Shown: positions 1-8,781 of the stretch, piece by piece
How the letters are laid out: each line of letters starts with the position of its first letter
How positions within the stretch are numbered: position 1 is the stretch's first letter
Origin: Coemansia sp. RSA 922
Taxonomy: Eukaryota > Kickxellomycota > Kickxellomycetes > Kickxellales > Kickxellaceae
Direction: 5' to 3'
Length of the DNA stretch: 14,285 nt
NCBI GenBank assembly: GCA_027577415.1
Contig: JANBQS010000629.1
Coordinates: 1-14,285, forward strand
Notes under the pieces: generated by a model
What the model saw: the letters and a program-made list of their open reading frames with translations, nothing else
Told to the model about the DNA's origin: nothing
Database searches by the model: none
Position numbers and translations under genes: made by a program

Positions 1-192
1 TGGTGCCAGGAAGAAACAATGAATGCGGGTGTGTATACGTTTGTCCAGCCTCGTCTGCAGTCCATACTCCCCAAGGGCGCTGTGCTCAAGTACATTGGCC
101 GCGAGCCGCTGGCTGCTCCAGTTACGGGCATATCAAGCGTGTACAAGGCTGAGCAAGCGCAAATCATAAATGACGCGCTAGGCGGTGTGTAG
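1..192 (+). CDS. 2-oxo acid dehydrogenase E1 (OGDH/DHTKD1 family), C-terminal fragment
   Basis: The reading frame is open from base 1 and stops at TAG 190-192, giving the last 63 residues of a protein that starts left of the window. It opens with WCQEETMNAG, then a TFVQPR segment and a YIGREPLAAPVTG segment. These match in order and spacing the end of thiamine-dependent E1 subunits of the 2-oxoglutarate/2-oxoadipate dehydrogenases, which decarboxylate a 2-oxo acid in the mitochondrial matrix and pass the acyl group to the E2 lipoyl domain. The usual QEEP is QEET here. The tail can be lined up with the end of the next gene (shared QEE, N-x-G-x-Y-x-F, PR, GR), so the two are probably tandem paralogues. 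The fragment is too short to decide between true OGDH (KGD1-like) and DHTKD1. The family call is firm; the subtype is open. Confidence 0.85.
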   Translation, partial: WCQEETMNAGVYTFVQPRLQSILPKGAVLKYIGREPLAAPVTGISSVYKAEQAQIINDALGGV

Positions 193-2341
193 AATGTTAC
201 ATGGCTATTTCTATAATTTTATCTTTGGATGGCTATCTTTCCAAGCATTTAGTGCATACAAAGCAGTTTGCTGGCAACAATGACAGATCTCAGCCACATA
301 GTGAATTCGTTATTATCTAGGTGGCCTTGACTCCTGATGCTGCCTTACACCCGATTCGGCTATTTCAGGCACTTGCACACGGATAAGCCACGATGTGACC
401 CAGCTAACATCAGAAAAAATGTTCATAACATTATGAACAAAATAATTAACATACCCTTCTCTCTCGTACAAAACGAGAACAATCACACCCCTGTGATGCG
501 GCGTCACTTGCGCTAAGCAAGGCCTGCCTGTCTGCACCTCGGATGCGCTACCTCATGCCATGGCTAAAGCTTTCCACAGATGACCAAACGCACGACTGTC
601 GAGCTTGGTATATCCAAAGTCAAAAAAAAAAAATGGATCACCGGTACAACAACAATGACCGATCATTGATACTACTCTCGACTACACAATATTATCTTGA
701 CTTGGTCACCTGTACATGCAGCAATCAAGACTAACCACTGTAACTCATTTTCAAAATCGATTAACTATTTGCATCGATAAGCCGCCATTGATACAATTTC
801 ACGTATATGCACGCGGCAACCGCCGCCACCCCTATTCATATTCGATTCAGAGTAGGTCAGAAAAAATGATAACGGCTTGCAGCTGCGTGCATATAGCATG
901 TATTTTGTGTTGACTTGGGTAACAGAAAAAGTACAAGCCGCTTTATGGCGGCGCACAGATACACATTGCAAGTCGAGATCCGTGGCATGTTGCGTAAGGT
1001 GTATTTGATGCGATCGGCTGCTGCTGCAACTGTCCCTTGCATGGCACTTCAATTATTTACAACTTGCAAAGAAAGATATTTGCGGACAAGTGTTTACAAA
1101 AAGGCTTCAACATCGGTAATGCGGTACTTGTGACGCGCCTCAACAGATCACAAGTCATAGATTGAACTTGACCACCGTTTTGACTTTCAACTACGCAACT
1201 GTGCCAGCTCGTCATCCGCCCAAAGCAAGGCCCTCTTGCTTTGTTTCATGCAGTATTGAATTGCGATCGGTGGCCAAGTGTAAGTCGATATAACTAGGAA
1301 AGGGGCAGAGCAACATGGTGGCAAGTTTGAATGAACGCAGCTAGAAATTCATAAGCTTTTTTTCAAGCAGCGGTTATTTACCTAATATTTGTTTGAGTGT
1401 ACATTTGAGAATTCCGGGGGGCGCTACTCAGCGTGGGATTGGCTTTGTCTTTGCCATAGGCCTCTCCACTTTTCAGCTTGGCATTTGTCTGCGCACTTAC
1501 AACAACATAAAGTCCCACCCCCTCTTGTAGGACAAGTGTATATTCTGTCACTTCAGAGCACGACATCCCCTATTTTATAATTACTTTTTTCTGGCCACCT
1601 TCTTGGCGATACATTGTTCTGTGTAGAGGTGCTGGCTTCACTATTTGTTCGCTGTCGTACACCAAAGGCTCGCCATTCCCGCCGCCACACTAAAAGTAGG
1701 CCATTGTCTGGAGAGAAGCCTCCCTGTGCTGTACGTGGAGCGATTGGCTGTGACAAATGGCCAGCGTTGTTATTTGTAGTGATGCTCATGGGGCGGGCTA
1801 CCCCCTCCTTCGCCCTGGCCAACCGCCCCTCGCCCATTCAGATGCAGTCCAAACAGCAATCCTGCCTCCTTTTAAGACTCAGCTCTCCAACGTAATCCCC
1901 TTTGCTACTCAGACAAGAGTGTATTTATATTTGTGCCTGATTACCCCTTGCTTATACAGCCAAGATCTATATCCACTTTCTCTTCTTTTTTTGATAATTT
2001 TTTCTTAGCCATCTCCACCTGCCTTGTTCTTCGCCCACCCTTCCCCGTTCCCTTGGCACGCACCTCTTTCTCTTCTACAAGCCCTAGTTGCAGAATATAT
2101 TTTTTGTTTCTTTTCTTTTTGTGCCCTGTAGCAGTAGCGCTACTGGCCTCTTTATACTCTTGTATTCTGTCCCTCCCTGCCTCTTGACGCTATTTCCTGG
2201 TCCACTATCCCCTCTCTTGCCCGCCTAACAAACCGTGCCTTTTTTGTACTCACAGACCCGGTTATTCCAACTCAGACTACGTGTCACAGCACTTGCGTAC
2301 GCCGACTATAAGAAGCACTCCTTTGGTTACGACACTCGGCA
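193..2341. other. Long intergenic region without a credible gene
   Basis: About 2.1 kb separate the two E1 genes. Open frames here (for example 1614-1895 + and 1553-1837 -) overlap each other on opposite strands, have low-complexity or erratic composition and match no family I know. The first part is the AT-rich 3' flank of the upstream gene. The middle carries two copies of GATTGGCT (1437-1444, 1742-1749), which are inverted CCAAT-type boxes. The last 300 bases are a pyrimidine-rich tract. I see no tRNA, no terminal repeats and no transposase remnant. The likely content is a 3' UTR plus an extended promoter and 5' leader for the downstream gene. Confidence 0.6.
1960..2253 (+). promoter_or_regulatory. 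Pyrimidine-rich promoter or leader tract of the DHTKD1-like gene
   Basis: The plus strand from about 1960 to 2253 is dominated by runs of C and T, often mixed TTTC/CTTT and CCCTCC blocks, and ends 90-380 bases before the start codon at 2342. CT-rich tracts on the sense strand just upstream of genes are a known feature of fungal promoters. The tract ends in a sequence resembling an intron 3' end: CTAAC at 2225-2229, a T run, then CACAG ending at 2255. Part of it may therefore be a 5' UTR intron. The transcription start cannot be placed from sequence alone. Confidence 0.5.
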
Positions 2342-5300
2342 ATGCTAAAGGCTGGCAAGTCGGCTCGCAGAGCTACTTTCCTGCGCTCATCCGGCGCCTC
2401 GCTTGCGACACGTATTGCACCGAGAAACGCACGCTCTACTGCTCAAATGCAGCAGCCATTCCTTATGCGTACTCGTGGCTACCACGACAGCGCAGAGTAC
2501 GGATGCATCTCGCCCCCTCGAGTAAAGGCCGAAGCATGTAAGTATAACTGCCAGGTTGGCTTCTCAGGCATATGCAAGTCGCTCTTCTCCGCCCCAGGCT
2601 TCTAGGAAGGAGGAGGGGGACGTGACTAGAAAAAAAAAAAAGCAACGTGTACGTGCACATATGGCCTCCTCCCCTCTTTTGCGCCACATGTCCGATAAAG
2701 TGGAGTTCAAAAGCGTTCTAATCAACTAGACTAACATTTGTTGCATCTTTTTTTCTTTTTTATTTGCTTGTCTACTGCTTGTGCCATACAGATTCGGCCG
2801 AGGAACTGCGCAACCGCCAAGCCAACGCCGGGCTACTACAGCTGGTCAGCGCCTATCGTCGATATGGCCATCTCTCGTCGAACTTGGACCCTCTCGGAAT
2901 TCAAAAGAGCGAGTAAGTGCATCTGCATGCCCCAGCCCCCTTTTTTTCCCTGTTAGTGTTCAGGGTTCTTTTATCATCTGTCCTCATGCAACGTGTATCT
3001 GTTTATATCGCAACACAATGCTCTTAAATGCGGAACTTTTATGCACCAGCCGAAAAAAAAATAAAATACCCAGGACCACAAGGTGCTAGCAACACAAAGC
3101 TTCAGCCTCTTCCACCTGCAGGCAGGGTGCACAGCATGGTTGTGTCTAAACATTTTCCCACCTCTCCAATTTTTCTCTTGTACTGTCTAGACTTTTGGAC
3201 GAGCTATCAGCTGGCATGTATGGCCTGTGCGAGGATTCAAGCGTGTTTGACATCAAGGGTAAGCGACACTAATGTATGGCCGCCATGGGCCAATGGCAGC
3301 GCCACCTCCCACTTGTAAAAGGGGTGAGCTGGACACGCGACTGAGAGTGGCGCAGGTTTCTGCGTATATGCACATATACAGCAAGCAGAGAGAATTGCTG
3401 TTTGCGGCCACGTGGGAGTTATGCATACTCTACGTGCTTTCAAAAAAAAAAACTACTGCATTTTTTCTAATATCTTTTATGTACGTGTTTGTTATTGTGC
3501 ACGTAGGCATTGTCACCCCGTCGAATGATCTGCCAATGAGCGCCAGCCTTTCAGCCATTGTTTCAGCGCTGCAAAAGACGTACTGCCGCAACATTTCTTA
3601 CGAATTCGAACACATTGAGGTACTCTATGCAGGATATATTAGCTTGTGCATATCCAGGTGGCTGTTGTAATGCTAATTCGGCCTGTGCCTGTTTACACTT
3701 TTTTTCTCCCTCATAGTCCCGCGCCGTTCGGCAGTGGTTCGCCCACAGCGTCGAATCCTTGGGCTCGTTCGATACCTCACCGAGATACACCAGATATCAT
3801 GAGTTGCTGTCCAAGGTTGAGGTAAGTCTATTTGCGCGCCCCTCCCCCAATTTCAAGCCCTGCGTCATGCACACATATGAACGGGTAATCTGGTTTGCAT
3901 ATGTGAGAGATGTGCATTAAAATGCTAATCCTTTATGCACTCTAATGGAAAGTTACATGGCAAACTGTAGATCTTTGAACACTTTTTGCAAAAGAAGCTC
4001 CCCAACGTTAAACGCTACGGGCTAGAAGGCAGCGAGGCGATTGCCGTGCTTTTGGACCAAATTATTTACGAGGGCGCTCAGCAGGGAATTGTTGACGTTG
4101 TCGCTGGCTTGTCGCATCGCGGTCGAATTAGCCTGCTGGGTACACTGTTTGGCTATCCAAAGGACGAGCTGCTAAGGAAACTGCGTGGAGGCAATGAGTT
4201 CCCCGATGGTTCGCCTTGGACAGGCGACATGGTTGTCGATCTGGCTAAGCCAGGCACAGTGCGCTACGATGATCTAGATACCACGGTCAACGTCGATGTG
4301 CTGTGGAATGCGTGCCACCTCGAGTCTGGTACTCCCGTTGGGATGGGCAAGAGCAGAATCAAGGATATCAACATTGCACGGACCATGAAGAACAAGAGCC
4401 ATACCATTGGAGACCACGTGTTGGCCGTTTCAGTACACGGCGACTCGAGTTTCGCTGGACAAGGAGTTGTAGCAGAGTCGCTGGGAATGTCGGGACTGGC
4501 GCACTTTACCAATGGCGGCACCGTGCATGTTGTAAACAACAACCAAATTGGTTATACCACTCCGGCAAGCCACACTCGCACGACTCGCTACGCATCGGAT
4601 ATTGCAAAGTTTGCTGATATTCCAGTTATCCACGTCAACGGCGAGCACCCCGAGGTAAGTACCAATTACACTGGCATTGCCGTGAATAGCGTGGGACACT
4701 GTTTGCACATGCATACTAATCAACCATCATCTCTGTCATCATTTATGACTCAATGAATAGGAGCTCGCTCGGGCCGCTCACCTGGCTGTAGCATATCGGC
4801 AAAAGTTTAGAAAGGATATTGTCATCGACGTGTGGACATTCCGCAAGCGCGGACACAACGAGATGGACGAGCCCACGTTTACCCAGCCAGCCATGTACAA
4901 TGCCATCAACAAGCGCGTATCCACTCCGGCAAAATTCGAGGAGAAGCTCATCTCTAGCGGCCACTTGACAAAGGACGCAGCCAACAGCGTAAAGCTGGAG
5001 TGGCTGGCATCCCTCAACGAGGCATTTGCGTCTTCCGATACCTGCGCAGCAAAGGAGCCTGTCAGAGCACCGAGGTGGAGGCTGCTGGGATCATCCACTA
5101 GCTATCCCGTCGAAAAGACCACTGGCGTCAGCATTGACACTCTGTACGAGGTGGGCGTCAAGTCTGTTGCACCTGGCGACTCTGTAAAGGTGCATCCACG
5201 CATAGAGCGCTTCCACATCAAGCCGCGCCTGAGGCGTCTACAGGACGGACATGCCGTTGACTGGGCGACCGCAGAGGCGCTCGCATTTGGCACTCTACTT

Positions 5301-6506
5301 AAAGAGGGGTATAACGTCCGACTGAGTGGACAGGATGTTGGGCGTGGCACATTTAGCCAGCGGCATGCTATGTTTGTGTGCCAAGACTCTGAAAAGGTCT
5401 ACGTGCCCCTCAACCACATGGACGCCGACCAGTCGACACAATCGTCAGGACAACAGCAGCAACAAGGAAAGTTGGAAGTTGTCAACTCGAATCTCTGCGA
5501 GGAGGCGGTAGTTGGCTTTGAGTACGGAGTAGCAGTCGAGGATCCATTCACACTCACGATTTGGGAGGCCCAATTTGGCGACTTTTACAACAACAGCCAG
5601 ACGATTATCGACGGATATATTGCCTCGGGAGAGACTAAATGGGGCCAGCAAAATGGGCTAGTACTGCTATTGCCGCATGGATTTGATGGCGGTGGCCCCG
5701 ACCATAGCTCGTGCCGGATTGAGCGGCACCTGATGCTCTCCAACGACCCTGTTGAAGACCATCCGGTAGCTCTGCCAAACATTTACGTGGCATATCCATC
5801 GACGCCCGCCCAGTTTTTCCACTTGATGCGTCGCCAAGTAAAGCGCAATTTCCGCAAGCCGCTCATAGTCGCGGGACCAAAGACCATGCTCCGACTTGCC
5901 AGCGCAACTTCTCTCCTCAGCGAGATGGGTCCTGGGACCAGGTTCAAGCCCGTTTTGGATGATCCAACTATTAGTGATCCTCGTGCCGTAAAGCGAGTAA
6001 TGCTGGTCAGCGGCAAGCTATACTATGACCTGGCCAAGCTGAAGAGTGAGCACCCGCTGGGCCAGCATGCGGCGATTGTGCGCGTCGAGGAGCTGTCGCC
6101 ATTCCCCAGAGAAGAGCTGTACAGCGTATTGTCACAGTATACCAATGCCAGTGACTTTGTGTGGGTGCAGGAAGAGCCTCGGAACTCGGGCGCATATGCA
6201 TTTGCCGCGCCGCGAGTCAAGAGATTGCTTCCAGTGCACGCTGAGATGCGCTATGTCGGGCGTAGCGAGCATGCTGCGACGTGCTCTGGAGTGGAGACTC
6301 AGCAAGCTGCTGAGCATGCAGAGTTGACGCGCTGCGCCTTTGATGGGCTGCGCGGTCTTGTTGCTGACTTGGTTATCGACAATATCAGCATACAGCACGA
6401 TCAGCACCAGTCGCTAGACGAGCCAGTTGCCTCAGTTATCTCTGCCGAGGTTTCGCATCGCTGGTCTAATCGCCCGATATACGCATCTCAGAGCAGCGAC
6501 CAGTAG
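2342..6506 (+). CDS. DHTKD1: DHTKD1-type 2-oxoadipate dehydrogenase E1-like protein, mitochondrial (7 exons)
   Basis: Exons: 2342-2537, 2792-2912, 3191-3258, 3507-3619, 3717-3821, 3971-4654, 4761-6506. All introns are GT..AG and phases agree, giving 1010 residues. An in-frame stop at 2309-2311 supports the start. Residues 1-46 are Arg/Ser/Ala-rich and lack acids, as in a mitochondrial transit peptide, followed by YHDS. Then come VKRYGLEGSEA (214-224), HRGR (250-253), HGDSSFAGQG (357-366) with NNNQ (390-393) as the thiamine diphosphate/Mg region, GHNEMDEP (460-467), GQDVGRGTFSQRHA (619-632), PLNHMD (645-650), PHGFDGGGPDHSS (734-746) and QEEP (899-902). GQDVGRGTFSQRH and PLNHMD favour DHTKD1 over OGDH. 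The family converts 2-oxoadipate to glutaryl-CoA with DLST and DLD; substrate here is inferred. Oddities: NACHLES where the family has NPSHLE, a Q-rich insert (about 653-665), a diverged tail after about 942, and a weak donor GTACTC at 3620. Confidence 0.9.
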
Positions 6507-6612
6507 TAGACTCTTCTCATCACCATATCTTTGTTTCTTTTATGATATTTATTACCAATTCTTGAGTACACAAAATGTTTGGTTGCAAAGTACACGTATT
6601 GTGTGGACTGGT
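6507..6612. other. Short convergent 3' intergenic spacer
   Basis: Only 106 bases separate the stop codons of the plus-strand E1 gene and the minus-strand CCCH gene. The DNA is AT-rich (TTCTTTTATGATATTTATT near 6535-6553) and must hold 3' ends for both transcripts. Unless termination is very tight, the two mRNAs overlap tail to tail. Confidence 0.6.
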
Positions 6613-7848
6613 TCAAGTAGACTCCTCAACGTAGTTGTCATCGTACCACTTTAGCAGCTCCGCAGCTTCATCTCCAGACAGGTCTTCATCGCTTAGGCAC
6701 TCGTCTTCTGCCAAGTGCGTCTCTGCGTCGCTGCACTCCTCGTCTCTGGCAGATTCATTGATCGCGTCCTGGTCAAACACTGGGCGACGGATATATTGCT
6801 TGATAAACAAGTCTTGTTCGTCCTTTGACACCACTGGAGTATCTAGCGGAATTGCGCTCTTCCATGTCTTTGCCTTTTCCTTTAGCGGGTGAGGTAGCCT
6901 GCACTTTGGCCAAGTGCATTTATTTTTCTCCACCCAGTCAGGACACTCCCAGACATGTCGATGAGAGCACTTGCGACCCTTGGCGCAAAAATGCTTGTAC
7001 ACAAAATCGCGGCAAATTGGAGCGTTTGGGTTTACCTTTACATGGATAAAGGGACACGTTTGGTCATCCTTCTTACACCGATCACTTTGGAAGTACAGAC
7101 AGACGGGGACAGTCTCGGGCGTCAACTCGTGCGAATACAGACAGTCTGTCGCCGACTGAGCGCATTTGCCATAGATGTATTTAGTACAAAGCGGTCTTCT
7201 TTTTAGCGCCCCCTTCTTGTACATGGGCGCCGTCTTTTGGCTGCTGTGCTTTCGAAGCGCATCAACTCGTACGAGGCTGCCCTTTTTAGTGCGCACATAG
7301 TTTTCTCCCTCGATATTCACTACGCCCCTCTGGCTAGTTGTCGTTGCTGTTGGCGCTGCTGGCGCTGCTGGAGAGATCGATGGTGCGCGTACAAGTTTGT
7401 TGCCTTGACCCTTGCGAATAAACGTCTCGCCATCTATCGTAACACGACTATTCACCATGCGGGCCATGTGGATTGCTGGTCTAGGTCGATAGCTCGTCAT
7501 AGTGGATGGCCGGAGAGACGCTGAATTGGCAGTGCCCACTTTGACCAACTTGTTTGCATAGCTGATATACTGAGTGGTACCGCTAGTGTTATTGTTGCTG
7601 CTGCTGTCACTGGCGCTGGGTTCATCATTCTTGACTACGAGCTTCATATTCCGCGAAGGACGCACTGGCGGCGGTCGAGGAGAATAGGCTCCACGTGGTC
7701 GAATTGGGTTGTAGCGGTATGCGCGTGAGGGCGGCGGGCCATTGCTGTGAAAAGAGTAGCGTGAGGTTGAAAGCGCGCGCTTCTGCTGGCCGATTGTAGA
7801 CTCGAGAGCCTTAATTTGCCTCTTCAAATCCTCATTGCTGTCTGTCAT
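6613..7848 (-). CDS. CCCH zinc finger protein, ZC3H3/Red5-like
   Basis: The 411-residue product carries four consecutive CCCH fingers: C221-C229-C236-H240 (C-X7-C-X6-C-X3-H), C250-C258-C265-H269 (same spacing), C279-C288-C294-H298 and C302-C311-C316-H320. Their order and tight linkage, including CPFIH and ECPDW, resemble human ZC3H3 and fission yeast Red5. Those proteins act in nuclear poly(A) RNA processing, export or exosome targeting; the role here is inferred. Residues 7-25 form a probable short helix (LKRQIKALESTIGQQKRAL). Residues 30-130 are Pro/Arg/Ser-rich. Two related segments, IDGETFIRKGQGNKLVR (138-154) and IEGENYVRTKKGSLVR (179-194), look like an internal repeat. The C-terminus from about 360 is acidic. 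I chose ATG 7848-7846 because the 37 upstream in-frame residues look hydrophobic and untypical; a spliced start is also possible (see findings). Confidence 0.85.
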   Translation of the reverse strand: MTDSNEDLKRQIKALESTIGQQKRALSTSRYSFHSNGPPPSRAYRYNPIRPRGAYSPRPPPVRPSRNMKLVVKNDEPSASDSSSNNNTSGTTQYISYANKLVKVGTANSASLRPSTMTSYRPRPAIHMARMVNSRVTIDGETFIRKGQGNKLVRAPSISPAAPAAPTATTTSQRGVVNIEGENYVRTKKGSLVRVDALRKHSSQKTAPMYKKGALKRRPLCTKYIYGKCAQSATDCLYSHELTPETVPVCLYFQSDRCKKDDQTCPFIHVKVNPNAPICRDFVYKHFCAKGRKCSHRHVWECPDWVEKNKCTWPKCRLPHPLKEKAKTWKSAIPLDTPVVSKDEQDLFIKQYIRRPVFDQDAINESARDEECSDAETHLAEDECLSDEDLSGDEAAELLKWYDDNYVEEST

Positions 7849-8320
7849 TAGATAATAAAAAAAAGTTAGTACAAAGCGAAAGAGCCGAGTTTTTAGAGAC
7901 ACGTCAATATCCCAGTTGGTTGATATTGGTGTCCATGAAAACTTGGCACACCTAATCATCTAATCAGCTGACATGCCAGCTAGCAATTTCCTTTGTTGAT
8001 CTGACATCGATACCAATATGACGGCGAACTCAGCGAAAAGAGATCTTTCCAAAACGAGCCGCAACAAGTTGAAAGCCATCTACATCACATTATTCAGTAT
8101 CATCAGCCGTCACTGAACTACGGACGACGCTGCCAATGCTCTTGTTCTACCTGTTAATCCTTTTCCAAGACATGGGATGATTTCCTCGGATCAAGTTGCA
8201 GGATCCCTAAAAAGACATATGAGCTAAATTGGTGATCATAAATGATTTGCGCTTAAAGGTTGCGCCAATAAAAAAAAACCTCTTCACTTCTCACCTATTT
8301 CCAACAAACTTTGTAACGTA

Positions 8321-8340
8321 TTGGCTATATATAGAGCCAA
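8321..8340. promoter_or_regulatory. TATA element inside an inverted repeat with CCAAT-type arms
   Basis: TATATATA (8326-8333) sits between perfect 6-base inverted arms, TTGGCT at 8321-8326 and AGCCAA at 8335-8340. With A8320 the left arm reads ATTGGCT, an inverted CCAAT box. The element is about 440 bases before the phosphoesterase start and about 470 from the CCCH start. It could be the core promoter of a long-leader transcript in either direction. This rests on sequence only. Confidence 0.4.
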
Positions 8341-8543
8341 CGCAGGGAAGCTCTCTTTTCGCTATCTTTGGCGAATATGCCGCAATTTCATCAAGTTTTG
8401 TCATTTATTAAGCGAGGGCACTAAAGTTGACTAAAATTTCACGGGGGGTTTGTCCAAACTACTCGCTTTTAAAGCCCCTACTAACCAACCACCATCGCAG
8501 CCAAAAGCACGCTGGTAGATCGAGTGGTAGCCTGATAATCTTC

Positions 8544-8591
8544 ATGGCTGATCATCACTATCCAGACATTCGACCCACGTTTCCGCCATGA
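8544..8591 (+). other. Upstream ORF in the phosphoesterase leader
   Basis: ATG at 8544 opens a 15-codon frame ending in TGA at 8589-8591, reading MADHHYPDIRPTFPP. It lies 190 bases before the phosphoesterase start at 8782 and would be in the mRNA leader if transcription begins near the TATA element at 8326. Such a uORF could lower translation of the main frame. Transcription of this stretch is not shown by the sequence. Confidence 0.25.
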
Positions 8592-8781
8592 GACCTGTAT
8601 ATTGCTACTGCCACCATTTTTACTGAGCGCATGCAACATTAAAGCAAGTCCGAATGTTTATCACTCCCTGTTTATTTTTTGACGAGGTTTCTTTGTGCAG
8701 TGCTCCAACCCTTTCTAGCTTTTTCTTCTTCACTCACTCGCTATTTCCCTTTCACGACCTATTATTTGTATATTCTCACAT

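Larger units (their letters stand above)
7849..8781. promoter_or_regulatory. Divergent intergenic region between CCCH and phosphoesterase genes
   Basis: About 0.9 kb lies between two head-to-head genes, so it should hold both promoters. Visible elements are TACTAAC on the minus strand (7871-7865), an ATTGGCT/TATATATA palindrome at 8320-8340, TACTAAC on the plus strand (8479-8485) followed by GCAG ending at 8500, and a 15-codon upstream ORF at 8544-8591. The final 120 bases before 8782 are CT-rich on the plus strand. The open frame at 8229-8411 matches nothing I know and I do not call it a gene. Confidence 0.55.

Noticed and set aside
1553..1895. Overlapping open frames on both strands (94 and 93 residues)
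   Set aside because: They overlap on opposite strands, have no recognisable domain, and lie in promoter-like DNA. Chance openness is more likely.
193..2341. Mobile element or LTR remnant filling the long intergenic gap
   Set aside because: I saw no terminal repeats, target duplications, reverse transcriptase or transposase motifs on either strand.
7849..7959. 37-residue N-terminal extension of the CCCH protein in the same open frame
   Set aside because: It is hydrophobic and unlike the protein's basic N-terminus, and it contains a TACTAAC branch-like site. It is better read as leader or intron.
8229..8411. Small plus-strand ORF of 60 residues
   Set aside because: It spans the TATA palindrome, starts in an AT-rich stretch and resembles no known protein.
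8510..8580. tRNA-like stretch with a GTGGTAG A-box-like sequence and ATTCGACCC B-box-like sequence
   Set aside because: The T-arm and acceptor stems do not pair, and no proper anticodon stem can be drawn. It also overlaps the putative leader uORF.
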